Assembly (NCBI GenBank): GCA_046328225.1
Contig: JAXLWZ010000008.1
Coordinates: 79,405 to 143,404 of the forward strand
DNA: 64,000 nt
Source: Amarobacillus sp046328225
Lineage (GTDB): Bacteria > Chloroflexota > Dehalococcoidia > Tepidiformales > Tepidiformaceae
Direction of reading: 5' to 3'
Shown: positions 24,519 through 33,072 of the stretch, piece after piece
Numbering within the stretch: the stretch's first letter is position 1
Layout: each line of letters begins with the position of its first letter
Notes under the pieces: model-generated
The model's database searches: none
Told to the model about the DNA's origin: nothing
What the model saw: the letters and a program-made list of their open reading frames with translations, nothing else
Program-made: the position numbers and the translations under genes

Positions 24519-26000
24519 CTACGCGGCGTGCTCTGCTTTCGCGCGGGCGGTGCGAAGGCGCTGGAGGCTGCGCTCGCGGCCGAGCAGCTCGAGCGAATCG
24601 AAGAGCGGCAGGCCGGTGGGCTTCCCCTCGGCGGCGACGTAGAGCACCGAGACGAACTTCCGCAGCTTCTGGCCGAGGGTGGCTTCCATGCCCCGGATGG
24701 CGGCTTCGATCGCGTCCTTCGCCCAGCCATCGCCGTCGAGGGCATCGAGCGCCGCGAGGGCAGCATCGAGGACCGGGAGGGCGCCACTCACAGGGCCACC
24801 GAGCTTCTCCACGAGGGCGGCGGGTTCGTATTCGGGGGCTTCGAAACCGAAGAGGAAGGCGGCCTGGGGACCAATCTCGTCGAGGCGGGCGACGCGCTCT
24901 TGGAGCAGCGGCGCGGCCTTCGCCAGCATCGCCGGATCGAGCGGCCGCGCGACGTCATCGGGCGCGGTGCGTTCGGCCCAGCGGGTGACGGTGCTCACCC
25001 AGGCGTGGGGGGCGATCTGGCGGATGTAGTGGCCGTTGAGGAAGTTCAGGCGGTCGATATCGAACACGGCCGGGTTCGGCACCACGCGTTCGAGTGAGAA
25101 GTTCCGGGTGAGATCATCGACGCCGACGATGCTGGTGGTGGCATCGAGCGACCAGCCGAGGAGGGCGAGGAAGTTGATCATCGCCTCAGGGAGGTAGCCG
25201 TTCTTGCGGTAATCGAGGAGCGCGGTATCGCCCGTGCGCTTGCTGAGCTTCTTGTGGTCGGGGCCCATGATCAGCGGCAGGTGGGCGAACTTCGTGGGCT
25301 CGAGGCCGAGCGCTTCGTACAGCTGGAGGTGCTTGGGCGCGCTCGAAATCCACTCTTCGCCGCGGATGGCATGGGTGATCTGCATCGCCGTGTCATCGAC
25401 GATGAGGGCGAGGTGGTACGTGGGATAGCCATCGGACTTGAGCGCGACGAAGTCGTCCTGGAGGGCGTTTTCGAAGGTGACCCGGCCGCGGATGAGGTCG
25501 TCGAGCACGGTGACGCCTTCGCGGCGCATCTTGAAACGGATGGTATGCGGCTCGCTCGCGGCACGTTCGGCCGAGACGGCGTGCGGGATTTCGCGGCAGT
25601 GGCCGTCGTAGCCCGGGGGCTGCTTCGCCGCGGCCTGGGCGGCACGCATCTGGTCGAGCCGCTCGGCCGTGCAGAAGCAGCGATAGGCGCGGCCACGGGA
25701 GATGAGGTCATCGGCGGCCTGGCGATAGAGCGGGAGCCGCTCGGACTGGGTGTAGGGAGCGTGGGGGCCGCCGACGTCGGGGCCTTCGTCCCATTCGATC
25801 CCGAGCCAGCGAAGGCTTTCGAAGATCGCCTCCACGGAGCCGGGGACGAGCCGGTTGCGGTCGGTGTCCTCGATGCGGAGGAGGAACTTGCCGCCGGTGG
25901 CGCGGGCGAGGGCCCAGGCGAAGAGCGCCGTGCGGATGTTGCCGACGTGCGGGTCGCCGGTGGGGCTGGGGGCGTAACGCGTGCGGACGATTTCGCTCAC
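24519..26000 (-). CDS. gltX: Glutamyl-tRNA synthetase
   Basis: About 493 residues from GTG 26000, with GGAGAG at 6 bases. Class I synthetase: RYAPSPTGDPHVGNIRTAL (HIGH-type motif as HVGN), LRIEDTDRNR, and the KMSKS-type motif KLSKRTGD. The body continues with the anticodon-binding helical domain. A Cys-containing zinc-binding-like insertion (YRCFCTAERL) is only partly conserved. Whether it is discriminating or also makes Glu-tRNA-Gln (needing GatCAB) cannot be told here. A tRNA-Glu gene lies at 58.5 kb. Confidence 0.95.
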   Translation of the reverse strand: MSEIVRTRYAPSPTGDPHVGNIRTALFAWALARATGGKFLLRIEDTDRNRLVPGSVEAIFESLRWLGIEWDEGPDVGGPHAPYTQSERLPLYRQAADDLISRGRAYRCFCTAERLDQMRAAQAAAKQPPGYDGHCREIPHAVSAERAASEPHTIRFKMRREGVTVLDDLIRGRVTFENALQDDFVALKSDGYPTYHLALIVDDTAMQITHAIRGEEWISSAPKHLQLYEALGLEPTKFAHLPLIMGPDHKKLSKRTGDTALLDYRKNGYLPEAMINFLALLGWSLDATTSIVGVDDLTRNFSLERVVPNPAVFDIDRLNFLNGHYIRQIAPHAWVSTVTRWAERTAPDDVARPLDPAMLAKAAPLLQERVARLDEIGPQAAFLFGFEAPEYEPAALVEKLGGPVSGALPVLDAALAALDALDGDGWAKDAIEAAIRGMEATLGQKLRKFVSVLYVAAEGKPTGLPLFDSLELLGRERSLQRLRTARAKAEHAA

Positions 26001-26031
26001 GGCTGGCTCTCCGGGGCGGCTCGCGAGGGCG

Positions 26032-26964
26032 TCAGGCGGGCGCACTCGCGGCGCGGGTCACTTCGCAGGGCGTGGTGTAGGGCAAGGCTACGGTCTCGGC
26101 GCCCATGGTGCGAACGGCCTCGACCATGTCGGGCGGGAGTGGGGCAGTGACCGCGAGGGTGCCGCCATCGGGGTGCGGGACCGCGAGTCGCCAGGCGTGG
26201 AGGAGCTGGCGCCCGGCTCCCGGGCGGCCGTAAACGCGGTCGAAGCGCACGGGCGAGCCTACGCCATCGAGGTGGACACGAATCTGGTGGGTGCGTCCGG
26301 TTTCGGGCTTCACGAGGACGAGCGACGTCTCCTTGTCGGCAGCGAGGACTTCGTAGGCCGTGCGGGATTCGCGCCCCTTGCGGACGATGGCCATGCGGGT
26401 GCGGTCGCCGGGGTGGCGGGCGATAGGGGCATCGATGACGGCGCGTTCGCGCGGGGGGTGGCCGTCGCACACGGCGAGGTAGGTCTTTTCGGTGGCACGG
26501 GCCTCGAAGGCGGCACTGAGGGCGGCCTGCGCGCGCGGGGTCTTCGCGAGCAGGAGCACGCCCGTGGTGTCCTTGTCGAGGCGGTGGACGATGCCGGGGC
26601 GTTCGGCATCGAAACCGGAGGCATCGGCGCCGAGCCGGGCGAGCCACCACGCGGCGACGCTCGGACCTTCGTCGCCCGGGGCGCCATGGACGGCGAGGCC
26701 TGCGGGCTTGTCGATGACAGCGAGGGAACCGTCCTCGTACAGGATCGGGAGGTCGAAGGTTATGTCCGGCGCGGCGTGCTCGACGGGCGGGATGGCGAGC
26801 TCGATGCTGGCCCCCGCTTCGACCTGACGTGAGGCCTTGCGCGCGGGTTCGCCATCGACGGAGCAGTGGCCGGCGGCGATGAGGCGCTGGAGGCGCGCGC
26901 GGCTGACCTCGGGGAGGGCCGCGGCGAGCGCGGCATCGAGACGACCCGGGTGGGTGGCGGTCAG
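26032..26964 (-). CDS. RluD-family ribosomal large-subunit pseudouridine synthase
   Basis: About 310 residues. An S4 RNA-binding domain (RLDAALAAALPEVSRARLQR, then LIAAGHCSVDGE) is followed by the pseudouridine synthase core with DGSLAVIDKPAGLAVHGAPG, the catalytic-Asp motif GIVHRLDKDTTGVLLLAK, and the C-terminal KPETGRTHQIRVHL. It converts specific uridines of 23S rRNA. The start is unusual: no ATG, GTG or TTG lies in frame near the family start. CTG 26964 overlaps the lspA stop as CTGA, the same geometry as the ATGA overlaps elsewhere, and is preferred. An indel upstream is the alternative. Confidence 0.9.
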   Translation of the reverse strand: MTATHPGRLDAALAAALPEVSRARLQRLIAAGHCSVDGEPARKASRQVEAGASIELAIPPVEHAAPDITFDLPILYEDGSLAVIDKPAGLAVHGAPGDEGPSVAAWWLARLGADASGFDAERPGIVHRLDKDTTGVLLLAKTPRAQAALSAAFEARATEKTYLAVCDGHPPRERAVIDAPIARHPGDRTRMAIVRKGRESRTAYEVLAADKETSLVLVKPETGRTHQIRVHLDGVGSPVRFDRVYGRPGAGRQLLHAWRLAVPHPDGGTLAVTAPLPPDMVEAVRTMGAETVALPYTTPCEVTRAASAPA

Positions 26965-27479
26965 CCGGTGGGTTTCGATGGCTCGTTTTCCTGCATGAGA
27001 AGCGTCCAGAGGAGGGCGATGACGCCGACCGTGATGGCGGAATCGGCGACGTTGAAAGCGGGGAAGTTCGGGACCTTGAGGAAGTCGACGACCTCGCCTT
27101 CGCGGAGACGATCGATCAGGTTGCCGGCGGCGCCGCCGAGCATGAGGGCGAGGCCGGCGCGCATAAGGGGGTGCGCGAACCCGGGATTGAACAGGAAGAC
27201 GACGATCGCGGCGGCGCCGACGATACTGGTGACGGCGAGCAACAACCCGGCGCCCTGGAGCATGCCGAAGGCGGCACCGGAGTTCGTGACGTGCACGAGC
27301 CGGAAGACACCAATATCCCAGGCCGCGGTGCCGTACTCGATCTGGTTGCGAATGACCCACTTCGTGAACTGATCGAGGGCGATGACCGCGGCGGCGATGA
27401 CCAGGAACCAGGCATCGCGCGGGCGGACGGCGAAGTGGCGCGGCTCGGGCGCGGCCTGGCGTGCGGTGATGTCTTCCAC
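26961..27479 (-). CDS. lspA: Lipoprotein signal peptidase
   Basis: About 172 residues from GTG 27479. Four transmembrane helices; the aspartic-protease motifs are GGAAGNLIDRLREGEVVDF and FNVADSAITVG, with the two catalytic Asp residues, and the N-terminal helix carries ALDQFTKWVI. NSGAAFGMLQG completes the signature. It cleaves prolipoprotein signal peptides, consistent with the lipoprotein encoded at 3.1 kb. The start is uncertain because no strong ribosome-binding site precedes it; a longer form to 27560 would be Arg-rich. It couples to the pseudouridine synthase gene downstream. Confidence 0.93.
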   Translation of the reverse strand: MEDITARQAAPEPRHFAVRPRDAWFLVIAAAVIALDQFTKWVIRNQIEYGTAAWDIGVFRLVHVTNSGAAFGMLQGAGLLLAVTSIVGAAAIVVFLFNPGFAHPLMRAGLALMLGGAAGNLIDRLREGEVVDFLKVPNFPAFNVADSAITVGVIALLWTLLMQENEPSKPTG

Positions 27480-27545
27480 CCGACCATGGTACGGAACGGG
27501 CGTGGCGGCGTCGCGCCGGCGGCGTTCAGGCGTCTTACGCGCGCA

Positions 27546-27571
27546 AACGCCCGCCGTCACCGGCGGGCGTT
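27546..27571 (-). terminator. Stem-loop terminator after ugd
   Basis: AACGCCCGCCG and its complement form an 11-bp stem with a 4-base loop, followed on the minus strand by a short TTT then GC. It lies 25 bases beyond the ugd stop and separates it from lspA. The T-run is weak. Confidence 0.6.
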
Positions 27572-27595
27572 CGTGGGATGGTTAGAGAGCCCGGT

Positions 27596-28924
27596 TCAGG
27601 CTTCGATGAGTTCGCCGGCGGCGGCGCCTTCGGCACCGGGACGGCCCATGCAGCGGTATTCGAAGCCCGCGGCGCGCATGGCGGCCGGGTCGAGGTAGTT
27701 GCGGGTATCGACGAGGAGGGCGCGCTCCATGTGGGCGGCGATCGCGTGCCAGGGGAGCGCGCGGAACTCCGGCCAGTCGGTGGCGAGCACGACGGCATCG
27801 GCGCCGGCGGCCGCTTCGACGGCATCGAGGGCGAAGGTGGCGTGCGGAGCGAGCGCCAGCAGGCGGGCGGCCGGCACCACCGGGTCGACGACGGTGACGT
27901 GCGCGCCCTCGAGGTGGAGGAGGTTCGCGAGCTCGATCGCGGGGGAATTGCGGAGGTCGTCGGTGTTCGCCTTGAAGGCGGCGCCGAGGACGGTCACATG
28001 GCGGCCTTCGAGGTCGCCGAGGGCCTGGCGGACCTTCTGGACGGCGCGCAGGCGCTGGTCGTGGTTGATATCCATGACGGAGCGGAGAAGCTGCGGGTGG
28101 GCGCCGTGGACGGCGGCCATGTGGGCGAGCGCCTTCACATCCTTGGGGAAGCAGCTGCCGCCCCAGCCGAGGCCGGCCTTCAGGAACTGGCCGCCGATGC
28201 GCGTATCCATGCCCATGCCGCGGGCGACCTCCTCGACATCGGCGCCGAGGGTTTCGCAGATGGAGGCGATTTCGTTGATGAAGCTGATCTTGGTCGCGAG
28301 GAACGCGTTCGAGGCGTACTTGATCATCTCGGCGGTGCGGATATCGACGCGCTGGACGACCGGGTTGAGGGGCGCATAGAGGGCGGCGACGCGGTCCATG
28401 GCATCGCGGTCATCGGACCCGAGGACGACGCGGTCGGGCTCCATGAAGTCCTTGATGGCGCTGCCTTCGCGCAGGAACTCGGGGTTGGAGACGACGGCGA
28501 TGGAGCGGCAGCCGGCACGTTCGGCCATCCCCGCGACGAGGTCGCCGGTGCCGATGGGGACGGTGGACTTATTGACGATGATGGAGCCGGTGCGGAGGCG
28601 CGCGGCAACGGTGCTGACGGCGTCGCGCACGGCACGGATGTCGGCGGCGCCTTCCTGGGCCTCGGGCGTGTTCACGGCGATGAAGACGATGCGGGCATCG
28701 AAGACATCCGGGTAGGTGGCCGCGAAGGTGAGGCGGCCGGCTTCGATGCCGCGCTGGAGAAGCTCTTCGAGACCGGGCTCGTGGATGGGGCTGCGGCCCT
28801 GCTGGAGGAGCGCCACGCGCGAGGGGTCGGTATCGATGCAGTGGACGGTGTGGCCGAGCTCGGCGAAGCAGGCGGCGGAAACAGCCCCCACGTACCCACA
28901 CCCAATGACCGCGATGCTCGTCAT
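27596..28924 (-). CDS. UDP-glucose/GDP-mannose dehydrogenase family protein
   Basis: 442 residues. NAD-binding N-terminus SIAVIGCGYVGAVSAACFAE, substrate loop INKSTVPIGT-like VNKSTVPIGTGDLV, the dimerising helix domain with EMIKYASNAFLATKISFINE, and the catalytic Cys motif GLGWGGSCFPKDV. The C-terminal NAD/UDP-binding half contains LGAAFKANTDDLRNSPA. It oxidises a nucleotide sugar twice to the uronic acid, most likely UDP-glucose to UDP-glucuronate, supplying an acidic sugar for surface polysaccharide. It lies 88 bases downstream of the WecB-type gene on the same strand. Confidence 0.93.
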   Translation of the reverse strand: MTSIAVIGCGYVGAVSAACFAELGHTVHCIDTDPSRVALLQQGRSPIHEPGLEELLQRGIEAGRLTFAATYPDVFDARIVFIAVNTPEAQEGAADIRAVRDAVSTVAARLRTGSIIVNKSTVPIGTGDLVAGMAERAGCRSIAVVSNPEFLREGSAIKDFMEPDRVVLGSDDRDAMDRVAALYAPLNPVVQRVDIRTAEMIKYASNAFLATKISFINEIASICETLGADVEEVARGMGMDTRIGGQFLKAGLGWGGSCFPKDVKALAHMAAVHGAHPQLLRSVMDINHDQRLRAVQKVRQALGDLEGRHVTVLGAAFKANTDDLRNSPAIELANLLHLEGAHVTVVDPVVPAARLLALAPHATFALDAVEAAAGADAVVLATDWPEFRALPWHAIAAHMERALLVDTRNYLDPAAMRAAGFEYRCMGRPGAEGAAAGELIEA

Positions 28925-29012
28925 CTCTCAGCTCCTGACGGGGATGCCCCGTGTCACTGGTAACGATGCGCGCGAGCCGTTGATTGGCCGTTGAGGGGCG
29001 GTGGCAGGCGGG

Positions 29013-29885
29013 TTATTGGCCGGTAGCAGAGGCGCGCGTGCCGCCCGTGGGCGTGCGGCTCGCGAGGGCGGCGGCTTCGGAGACTTCGACGGGGCCGTGC
29101 CGCAGCCGCCCGGAGAGCACGCGGAACGAGACGGCGGCGAAGGCGGGGATATCGTCGAGGAGGTAGCGGCGCCAGAGACGGCGAGGGTCCTGGGCGAGGC
29201 GCGCGACCCATTCGGCGCCAACGGCCTGGAGCAACGAGGGCGCGCGCCGCTTGATGCCGGCATAGAAATCGAAGGTCCCGCCGATGCCGATCCAGACGGC
29301 GCCGGGGGCGGCATCGAAGTGCTCGGCGGAGAAGCGCTCCTGGCGGGGGCAGCCGAGGGCCACGAGCACGACATCGGGCCGCGCGGCGGCGATTTGCGCG
29401 TGGTACGCGGCCACTTCGTCGTCGGACAGCGCGCGGAAGGGCGGGCAGATCTGGAGGACGAAGCGCACACCGGGGTATGCGGCTTCGAGCGCACGGGCGC
29501 CTGCGGCGGCGACTTCCGCCGTCGAGCCGTAGGAGGCGAGGCGGAGCCCTCCACGGGCGGCACCGCGCTCGCAGATTTCGGCGACAAGATCGACGCCGGT
29601 GACGCGGCGGGCGTGCGTGGCGCCGGCCAGGCGGGCCAGCCAGGCGACGGGTGCGCCATCGGCGACGACGAGGCTCGAGGTGGCGAGGTCGGCGCGGAGC
29701 ACGGCATCGCGACGAGCGCGGGCGACGAAGTCGAGGTTCGCGGTCGCGACGCGGAGGCCGGCGCCGGCTTCGATGGCGTCCATGCAGAGGTAGGCGGCGT
29801 CGGCGAGGTCGCCGTTGAGGACGGCGAGCGGGCCCACGGGGACGTGGGCGGTACGGGGCGCGGGGTGCAGCACGTAGCGGCGCAT
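29013..29885 (-). CDS. WecB/TagA/CpsF-family glycosyltransferase
   Basis: 290 residues. Family motifs: ATANLDFVARARRD (T/N-x-D base region), LVVADGAPVAWLARLAG, the GCPRQERFSAEHFD segment and IGGTFDFYAGIKRRAPSLLQ. These GT26 enzymes add ManNAc or related sugars to lipid-linked intermediates in wall teichoic acid, enterobacterial common antigen or exopolysaccharide synthesis at the cytoplasmic face. It starts one base-triplet from the stop of a response-regulator gene, so the regulators and this transferase are probably co-transcribed. Confidence 0.92.
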   Translation of the reverse strand: MRRYVLHPAPRTAHVPVGPLAVLNGDLADAAYLCMDAIEAGAGLRVATANLDFVARARRDAVLRADLATSSLVVADGAPVAWLARLAGATHARRVTGVDLVAEICERGAARGGLRLASYGSTAEVAAAGARALEAAYPGVRFVLQICPPFRALSDDEVAAYHAQIAAARPDVVLVALGCPRQERFSAEHFDAAPGAVWIGIGGTFDFYAGIKRRAPSLLQAVGAEWVARLAQDPRRLWRRYLLDDIPAFAAVSFRVLSGRLRHGPVEVSEAAALASRTPTGGTRASATGQ

Positions 29886-29888
29886 GGC

Positions 29889-30593
29889 TCAGCTCGCCAG
29901 CTGCCGGGACTGTTCGCCGGCCATGCGCAGGGCGTAGCCGATGGACTGCTGCGACACGATTTCGAAGGGCACGCCGCCGGCATCGCGAAGCTTTTTGCGG
30001 ATGTGCGAGATGTGGGTCTTGAGGAGGGCCGCGTCCGGGTCGTCGAGCGACTCCCAGCCGAAGACGAGGAGGCGGTCGATGGGGGCGATGTTGGGGTGGT
30101 GCTGGCAGAGGCAGTAGAGGAGGCGGCGCTCGAGGCGCGTCAGGGGGAGGGCTTTGCCGTTCTTGGTGGCGGCGAAGGCATCGAGGTCGACTTCGAGGTC
30201 GCCGAGGCGGATGCCGCCGGCAGCGTGGCCGGGGGCGCTACGCACGCTCGCCCAGCTTTCGAGGCGGAGGATGACTTCGTAGGGGTTGTAGGGGCTGAGG
30301 ATGACGTCGTTCGCGCCGGCTTTGAGCGCCATGATCGGCGGGCGCGAGGGCGACCGTTCGGTGATGAGCACGACCGGGATCTCGGGGAACTGGTGGCGAA
30401 GCCGTTCGAGCGCCTGGATGGCGGCGTCATCGAGGTCGGCGAGGGAGACGATGGCGGCGGTGGGCTCGAAGGGGAGCCGGTCGAAGAGCCGCTGGATGCC
30501 GGGCACGCAGACGGGCTGATGGCCGCGGCGCTGGGCAACGAACATCAGGAGGTCGGCGGCGGCGGGATCGGGCTCGGCGATCGCGAGGCGCAT
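29889..30593 (-). CDS. OmpR-type winged-helix regulator with degenerate receiver
   Basis: 234 residues from ATG 30593, with GGAG at 7 bases. The N-terminal domain has the receiver fold pattern: acidic EPDPA after strand 1, PVVLITERSPSRP at strand 4, LKAGANDVILSPYNPYEV at strand 5. The strand-3 phospho-acceptor Asp is missing, replaced by hydrophobic/Ser residues in TAAIVSLADLDD, and the strand-5 Lys is Ser. The C-terminal domain is a winged helix (LTRLERRLLYCLCQHHPN, LKTHISHIRKKLRDAG). It probably does not respond to phosphorylation in the usual way. Sixteen bases downstream of the canonical regulator gene. Confidence 0.85.
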   Translation of the reverse strand: MRLAIAEPDPAAADLLMFVAQRRGHQPVCVPGIQRLFDRLPFEPTAAIVSLADLDDAAIQALERLRHQFPEIPVVLITERSPSRPPIMALKAGANDVILSPYNPYEVILRLESWASVRSAPGHAAGGIRLGDLEVDLDAFAATKNGKALPLTRLERRLLYCLCQHHPNIAPIDRLLVFGWESLDDPDAALLKTHISHIRKKLRDAGGVPFEIVSQQSIGYALRMAGEQSRQLAS

Positions 30594-30609
30594 GGCGGTC
30601 TCCGGCGGG

Positions 30610-31302
30610 CTAGACGGGCGTGAAGCTGTAGCCGACGCCGTGGACGGTGTGGATGGTCTCCTCGTTGCCACCGGCGTTGCGGATCTTCTGGCGGATGGAG
30701 CTCACGTGGCCCTTGAGGAGCGTCGCGTCGTTGACGTTCTTGTAGCCCCAGATCTCCTCGGACAGGAACGCGTGCGAGAGCACCTGGCCGGGGTAGCGAA
30801 CGAGCTGGCAGAGCAGTTCGAATTCGAGCCGCGTGAGGTTGAGGTTGATGCCGTCGAGGTAGGCGGCCTGGTTGGTGACATCGAGTTCGAGGCCGAGGGC
30901 CTGGATACGCTGGGGAGCCTGCTTCGCCGGGCTGCCGTTGCCGGTACAGCGGCGCGATACGGCGCGCACGCGGGCGAGGAATTCGCTCGGGTGGAACGGC
31001 TTGGTGATGTAGTCGTCGCCACCGGCGTTGAATCCCGCGACCACGTCCGATGAGCGGTCGAGGGAAGACAGGAAGATGACGGGGAGCCCGGGCTGGGACT
31101 CGCGGAGCTTCTTGCAGACATCGAGCCCGGAGCCATCGGGGAGGAGGACATCGAGCACGGCGAGGCCGGGCTGCTTGCTCGAAGAGAAGCGAAGCGCGGC
31201 CGAGCCGGACCCCGTGACGACGACATCGTGGGAGTCGCGTTTCAGGGTCTGCAAGATGATCTCGGCATAGTCCTCATCGTCTTCGACAACCAGGACGAGC
31301 AT
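30610..31302 (-). CDS. OmpR-family response regulator
   Basis: 230 residues from ATG 31302 with GGGAGG 8 bases upstream. Complete receiver: VVEDDEDYAEII acidic pair, phospho-acceptor Asp in LAVLDVLLPDGSGLDV, Ser in VIFLSSLD, Lys in ITKPFHPSEF. A winged-helix DNA-binding domain follows (LTRLEFELLCQLVRYPGQV, LLKGHVSSIRQKIRNAGG, TVHGVGYSF). It heads a minus-strand unit with the degenerate regulator and the WecB-type gene. The only kinase in view is the orphan one at 32.3-32.9 kb. Confidence 0.93.
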   Translation of the reverse strand: MLVLVVEDDEDYAEIILQTLKRDSHDVVVTGSGSAALRFSSSKQPGLAVLDVLLPDGSGLDVCKKLRESQPGLPVIFLSSLDRSSDVVAGFNAGGDDYITKPFHPSEFLARVRAVSRRCTGNGSPAKQAPQRIQALGLELDVTNQAAYLDGINLNLTRLEFELLCQLVRYPGQVLSHAFLSEEIWGYKNVNDATLLKGHVSSIRQKIRNAGGNEETIHTVHGVGYSFTPV

Positions 31303-31609
31303 GGAGGGTCCTCCCTTTGGGCCCGGAGCGATCGCCGCGGCGCCACACGGCGCGCCCGGAATGGGCGGCGCGGGCGTCCCGCTCGAACGGGTCGCGAACC
31401 TTCTCCAGAGGTATCGGCAGGGGCGGGCGCGCTCTTGACGGACGCCGGGGACGAAAAGGAGCGCGGGAACGCGTTTAACCGGGAAGCGGACGAGCCACGG
31501 CACGGAACGTCCACCGGCGCACCCTCGGGTCAACCAGCGTGCCACCCGATCTCAACGGGATTCCGCCCACCGGCGGTGATCATCGGCGGGGACAGATTGG
31601 AGGAGAGCT
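31303..31609. other. Intergenic region between divergent regulator genes
   Basis: 307 bases. It has to carry promoters for the minus-strand regulator unit and the plus-strand regulator. A TTGACG at 31435-31440 resembles a -35 but no -10 is found 16-18 bases on. Ribosome-binding sites are present at both ends. No clear operator repeats or hairpins are seen. Confidence 0.5.
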
Positions 31610-32326
31610 ATGGTGATCGCCGCGAACCGGCCTTCGCCGGCAGGCATCCAACCAGGGCTGACGGCGCTCGTCGTCTACCTGCGGCCGGCGCCGCGGGGAC
31701 GGTTGTTGACGACGCTGGCGGAGCTCGGGATCTTCGTGACCGAGTACCAGGGATCGACCGGAATCCGGGAGATGGCAGCGCGGATGCGAGCGGATGTGGG
31801 GGTACTGGTCGCGGGGCACGCCGAAGAGCACGGCGATGTCGCGCGGGAGTTGATGGAGCAGGTCGGGCCGAGCCTGGTGGTGTGCGTGCCATCGGGCGCG
31901 GACCCGAATGAGTACCTGGAGCTGGGCGCGATGACCGCGCTCACGGATGACGACCTGGAGGATGTGGGACGGCTGGCGGTCGTGGCGCAGCGGGCGCGGT
32001 TGCTGCGAACGGCGCCGCGGCCGCCGGGCGACGGCATCGTCTTCGGGGACATCGAGGTGCGGCTCTCACCGCCGGCGCTGCGGCGGGGGCGGGTCTCGGT
32101 GCCGCTTTCGCGCTCCGAGCGCGAGGTCGTGCGCGTGCTCGCGGCGAACCTGGGGCGGCCAGTTTCGCAGGCGGAGCTGGAACGGCATGCATGCCCGGGA
32201 GTCCCGGCGCACCCGGGATTCCTGAAGGCGGTCGTGCTGCGCGTGCGGCGGAAGGTGGAGGAGATCGGTGGGGACCCGCTGCTGCTCCGCACGGTGAGGG
32301 GCTTCGGCTACATCCTCATCGCGTAG
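31610..32326 (+). CDS. Winged-helix regulator with pseudo-receiver
   Basis: 238 residues; AGGAG lies 4 bases before the ATG. The first ~125 residues are receiver-like in length and strand pattern (ALVVYLRPAPRGRLLTTLAE, VGVLVAGHAEEH, SLVVCVPSGADPNEYLELGA) but lack the acidic pair, phospho-acceptor Asp and Lys. The C-terminal winged helix is OmpR-like (PLSRSEREVVRVLAANLGR, LKAVVLRVRRKVEEIGG, LLRTVRGFGYIL). It is divergent from the other two regulators and overlaps the kinase gene tail-to-tail by 11 bases. Confidence 0.8.
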   Translation: MVIAANRPSPAGIQPGLTALVVYLRPAPRGRLLTTLAELGIFVTEYQGSTGIREMAARMRADVGVLVAGHAEEHGDVARELMEQVGPSLVVCVPSGADPNEYLELGAMTALTDDDLEDVGRLAVVAQRARLLRTAPRPPGDGIVFGDIEVRLSPPALRRGRVSVPLSRSEREVVRVLAANLGRPVSQAELERHACPGVPAHPGFLKAVVLRVRRKVEEIGGDPLLLRTVRGFGYILIA

Positions 32327-32927
32327 GCGGAACGAGCGGGAGCAGGACCTCCGCGCGGAAGGTATCGCGGCGGCTGGCGGTCGAGAGTTCGGCGCCCAGC
32401 CGCTGCGCAAGCTCGTGCGCGATGTACGTGCCCATGCCGTCGCCGGCGTGGCGGCGGCGCGCGGCGATGCGGTTCGTCACGGTGACCACGAGGCTATCGC
32501 CCCGGCGGTGGATGCAGAGGCGGATGTCCTCGCCCCCTTCGCCGTGGTCGAGGGCGTTGGTGACGAGCGTGTGCACGAGGGCCTCGAACTGCTCGGCGAC
32601 GCCCTCGGTCTCGCAATCGGCGGCGTCGTGGTCGATGCGCACACGGATGCGGACATCGAGGCCGCGCATGTCGCGCACGAGGTCGCGCACGACGGCGGCG
32701 GGGCGGTAGACGGCCTCGGGAGCCGCGGTGGCGCGATTCAGCTGGAAGACCTGGGATGCCGTGCGGAGCATGCGCTCGGCGGCGCGCACGATCATCTCGC
32801 AGCGGGCGCGGGTGGCTTCGTCGTGGCAGTCATCGGCGGCGGCGCGCGCGGCCATGGCGACGAGGCCCAGCGGCGAGCGGATCTCATGGTAGGCGAGCGC
32901 GACGGGGTCGATGGCGGGCGCGATCAC
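32316..32927 (-). CDS. Orphan soluble sensor-type histidine kinase
   Basis: 203 residues from GTG 32927 (GAGG at about 6 bases). The H-box is ALAYHEIRSPLGLVAMAARA with the phosphorylatable His. The ATPase domain has the N-box HTLVTNALDHGEGG, a short G1 region (VTVTNRIAARRRHAGD) and GDGMGTYIAHELAQRLGAEL as G2. There is no sensor, PAS, HAMP or membrane segment: only dimerisation and catalytic domains. The usual DxGxG G1 motif is poorly conserved. It may be driven by a separate sensor protein and could phosphorylate the regulator at 30.6-31.3 kb. Confidence 0.85.
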   Translation of the reverse strand: MIAPAIDPVALAYHEIRSPLGLVAMAARAAADDCHDEATRARCEMIVRAAERMLRTASQVFQLNRATAAPEAVYRPAAVVRDLVRDMRGLDVRIRVRIDHDAADCETEGVAEQFEALVHTLVTNALDHGEGGEDIRLCIHRRGDSLVVTVTNRIAARRRHAGDGMGTYIAHELAQRLGAELSTASRRDTFRAEVLLPLVPPTR

Positions 32928-33072
32928 GGCGAATCCTCGGTCGGGCCGCCGGCGGCCGGCGCCGCACACCCCAACGAGCGATGCGGCGCTGGTCTCGCGA
33001 GCGGGATCTTTCCCCCGTGATGATCGGAACGCACGAGTGGACAGCAGGCGCCGGTTCGGTAACAGACGAGGG

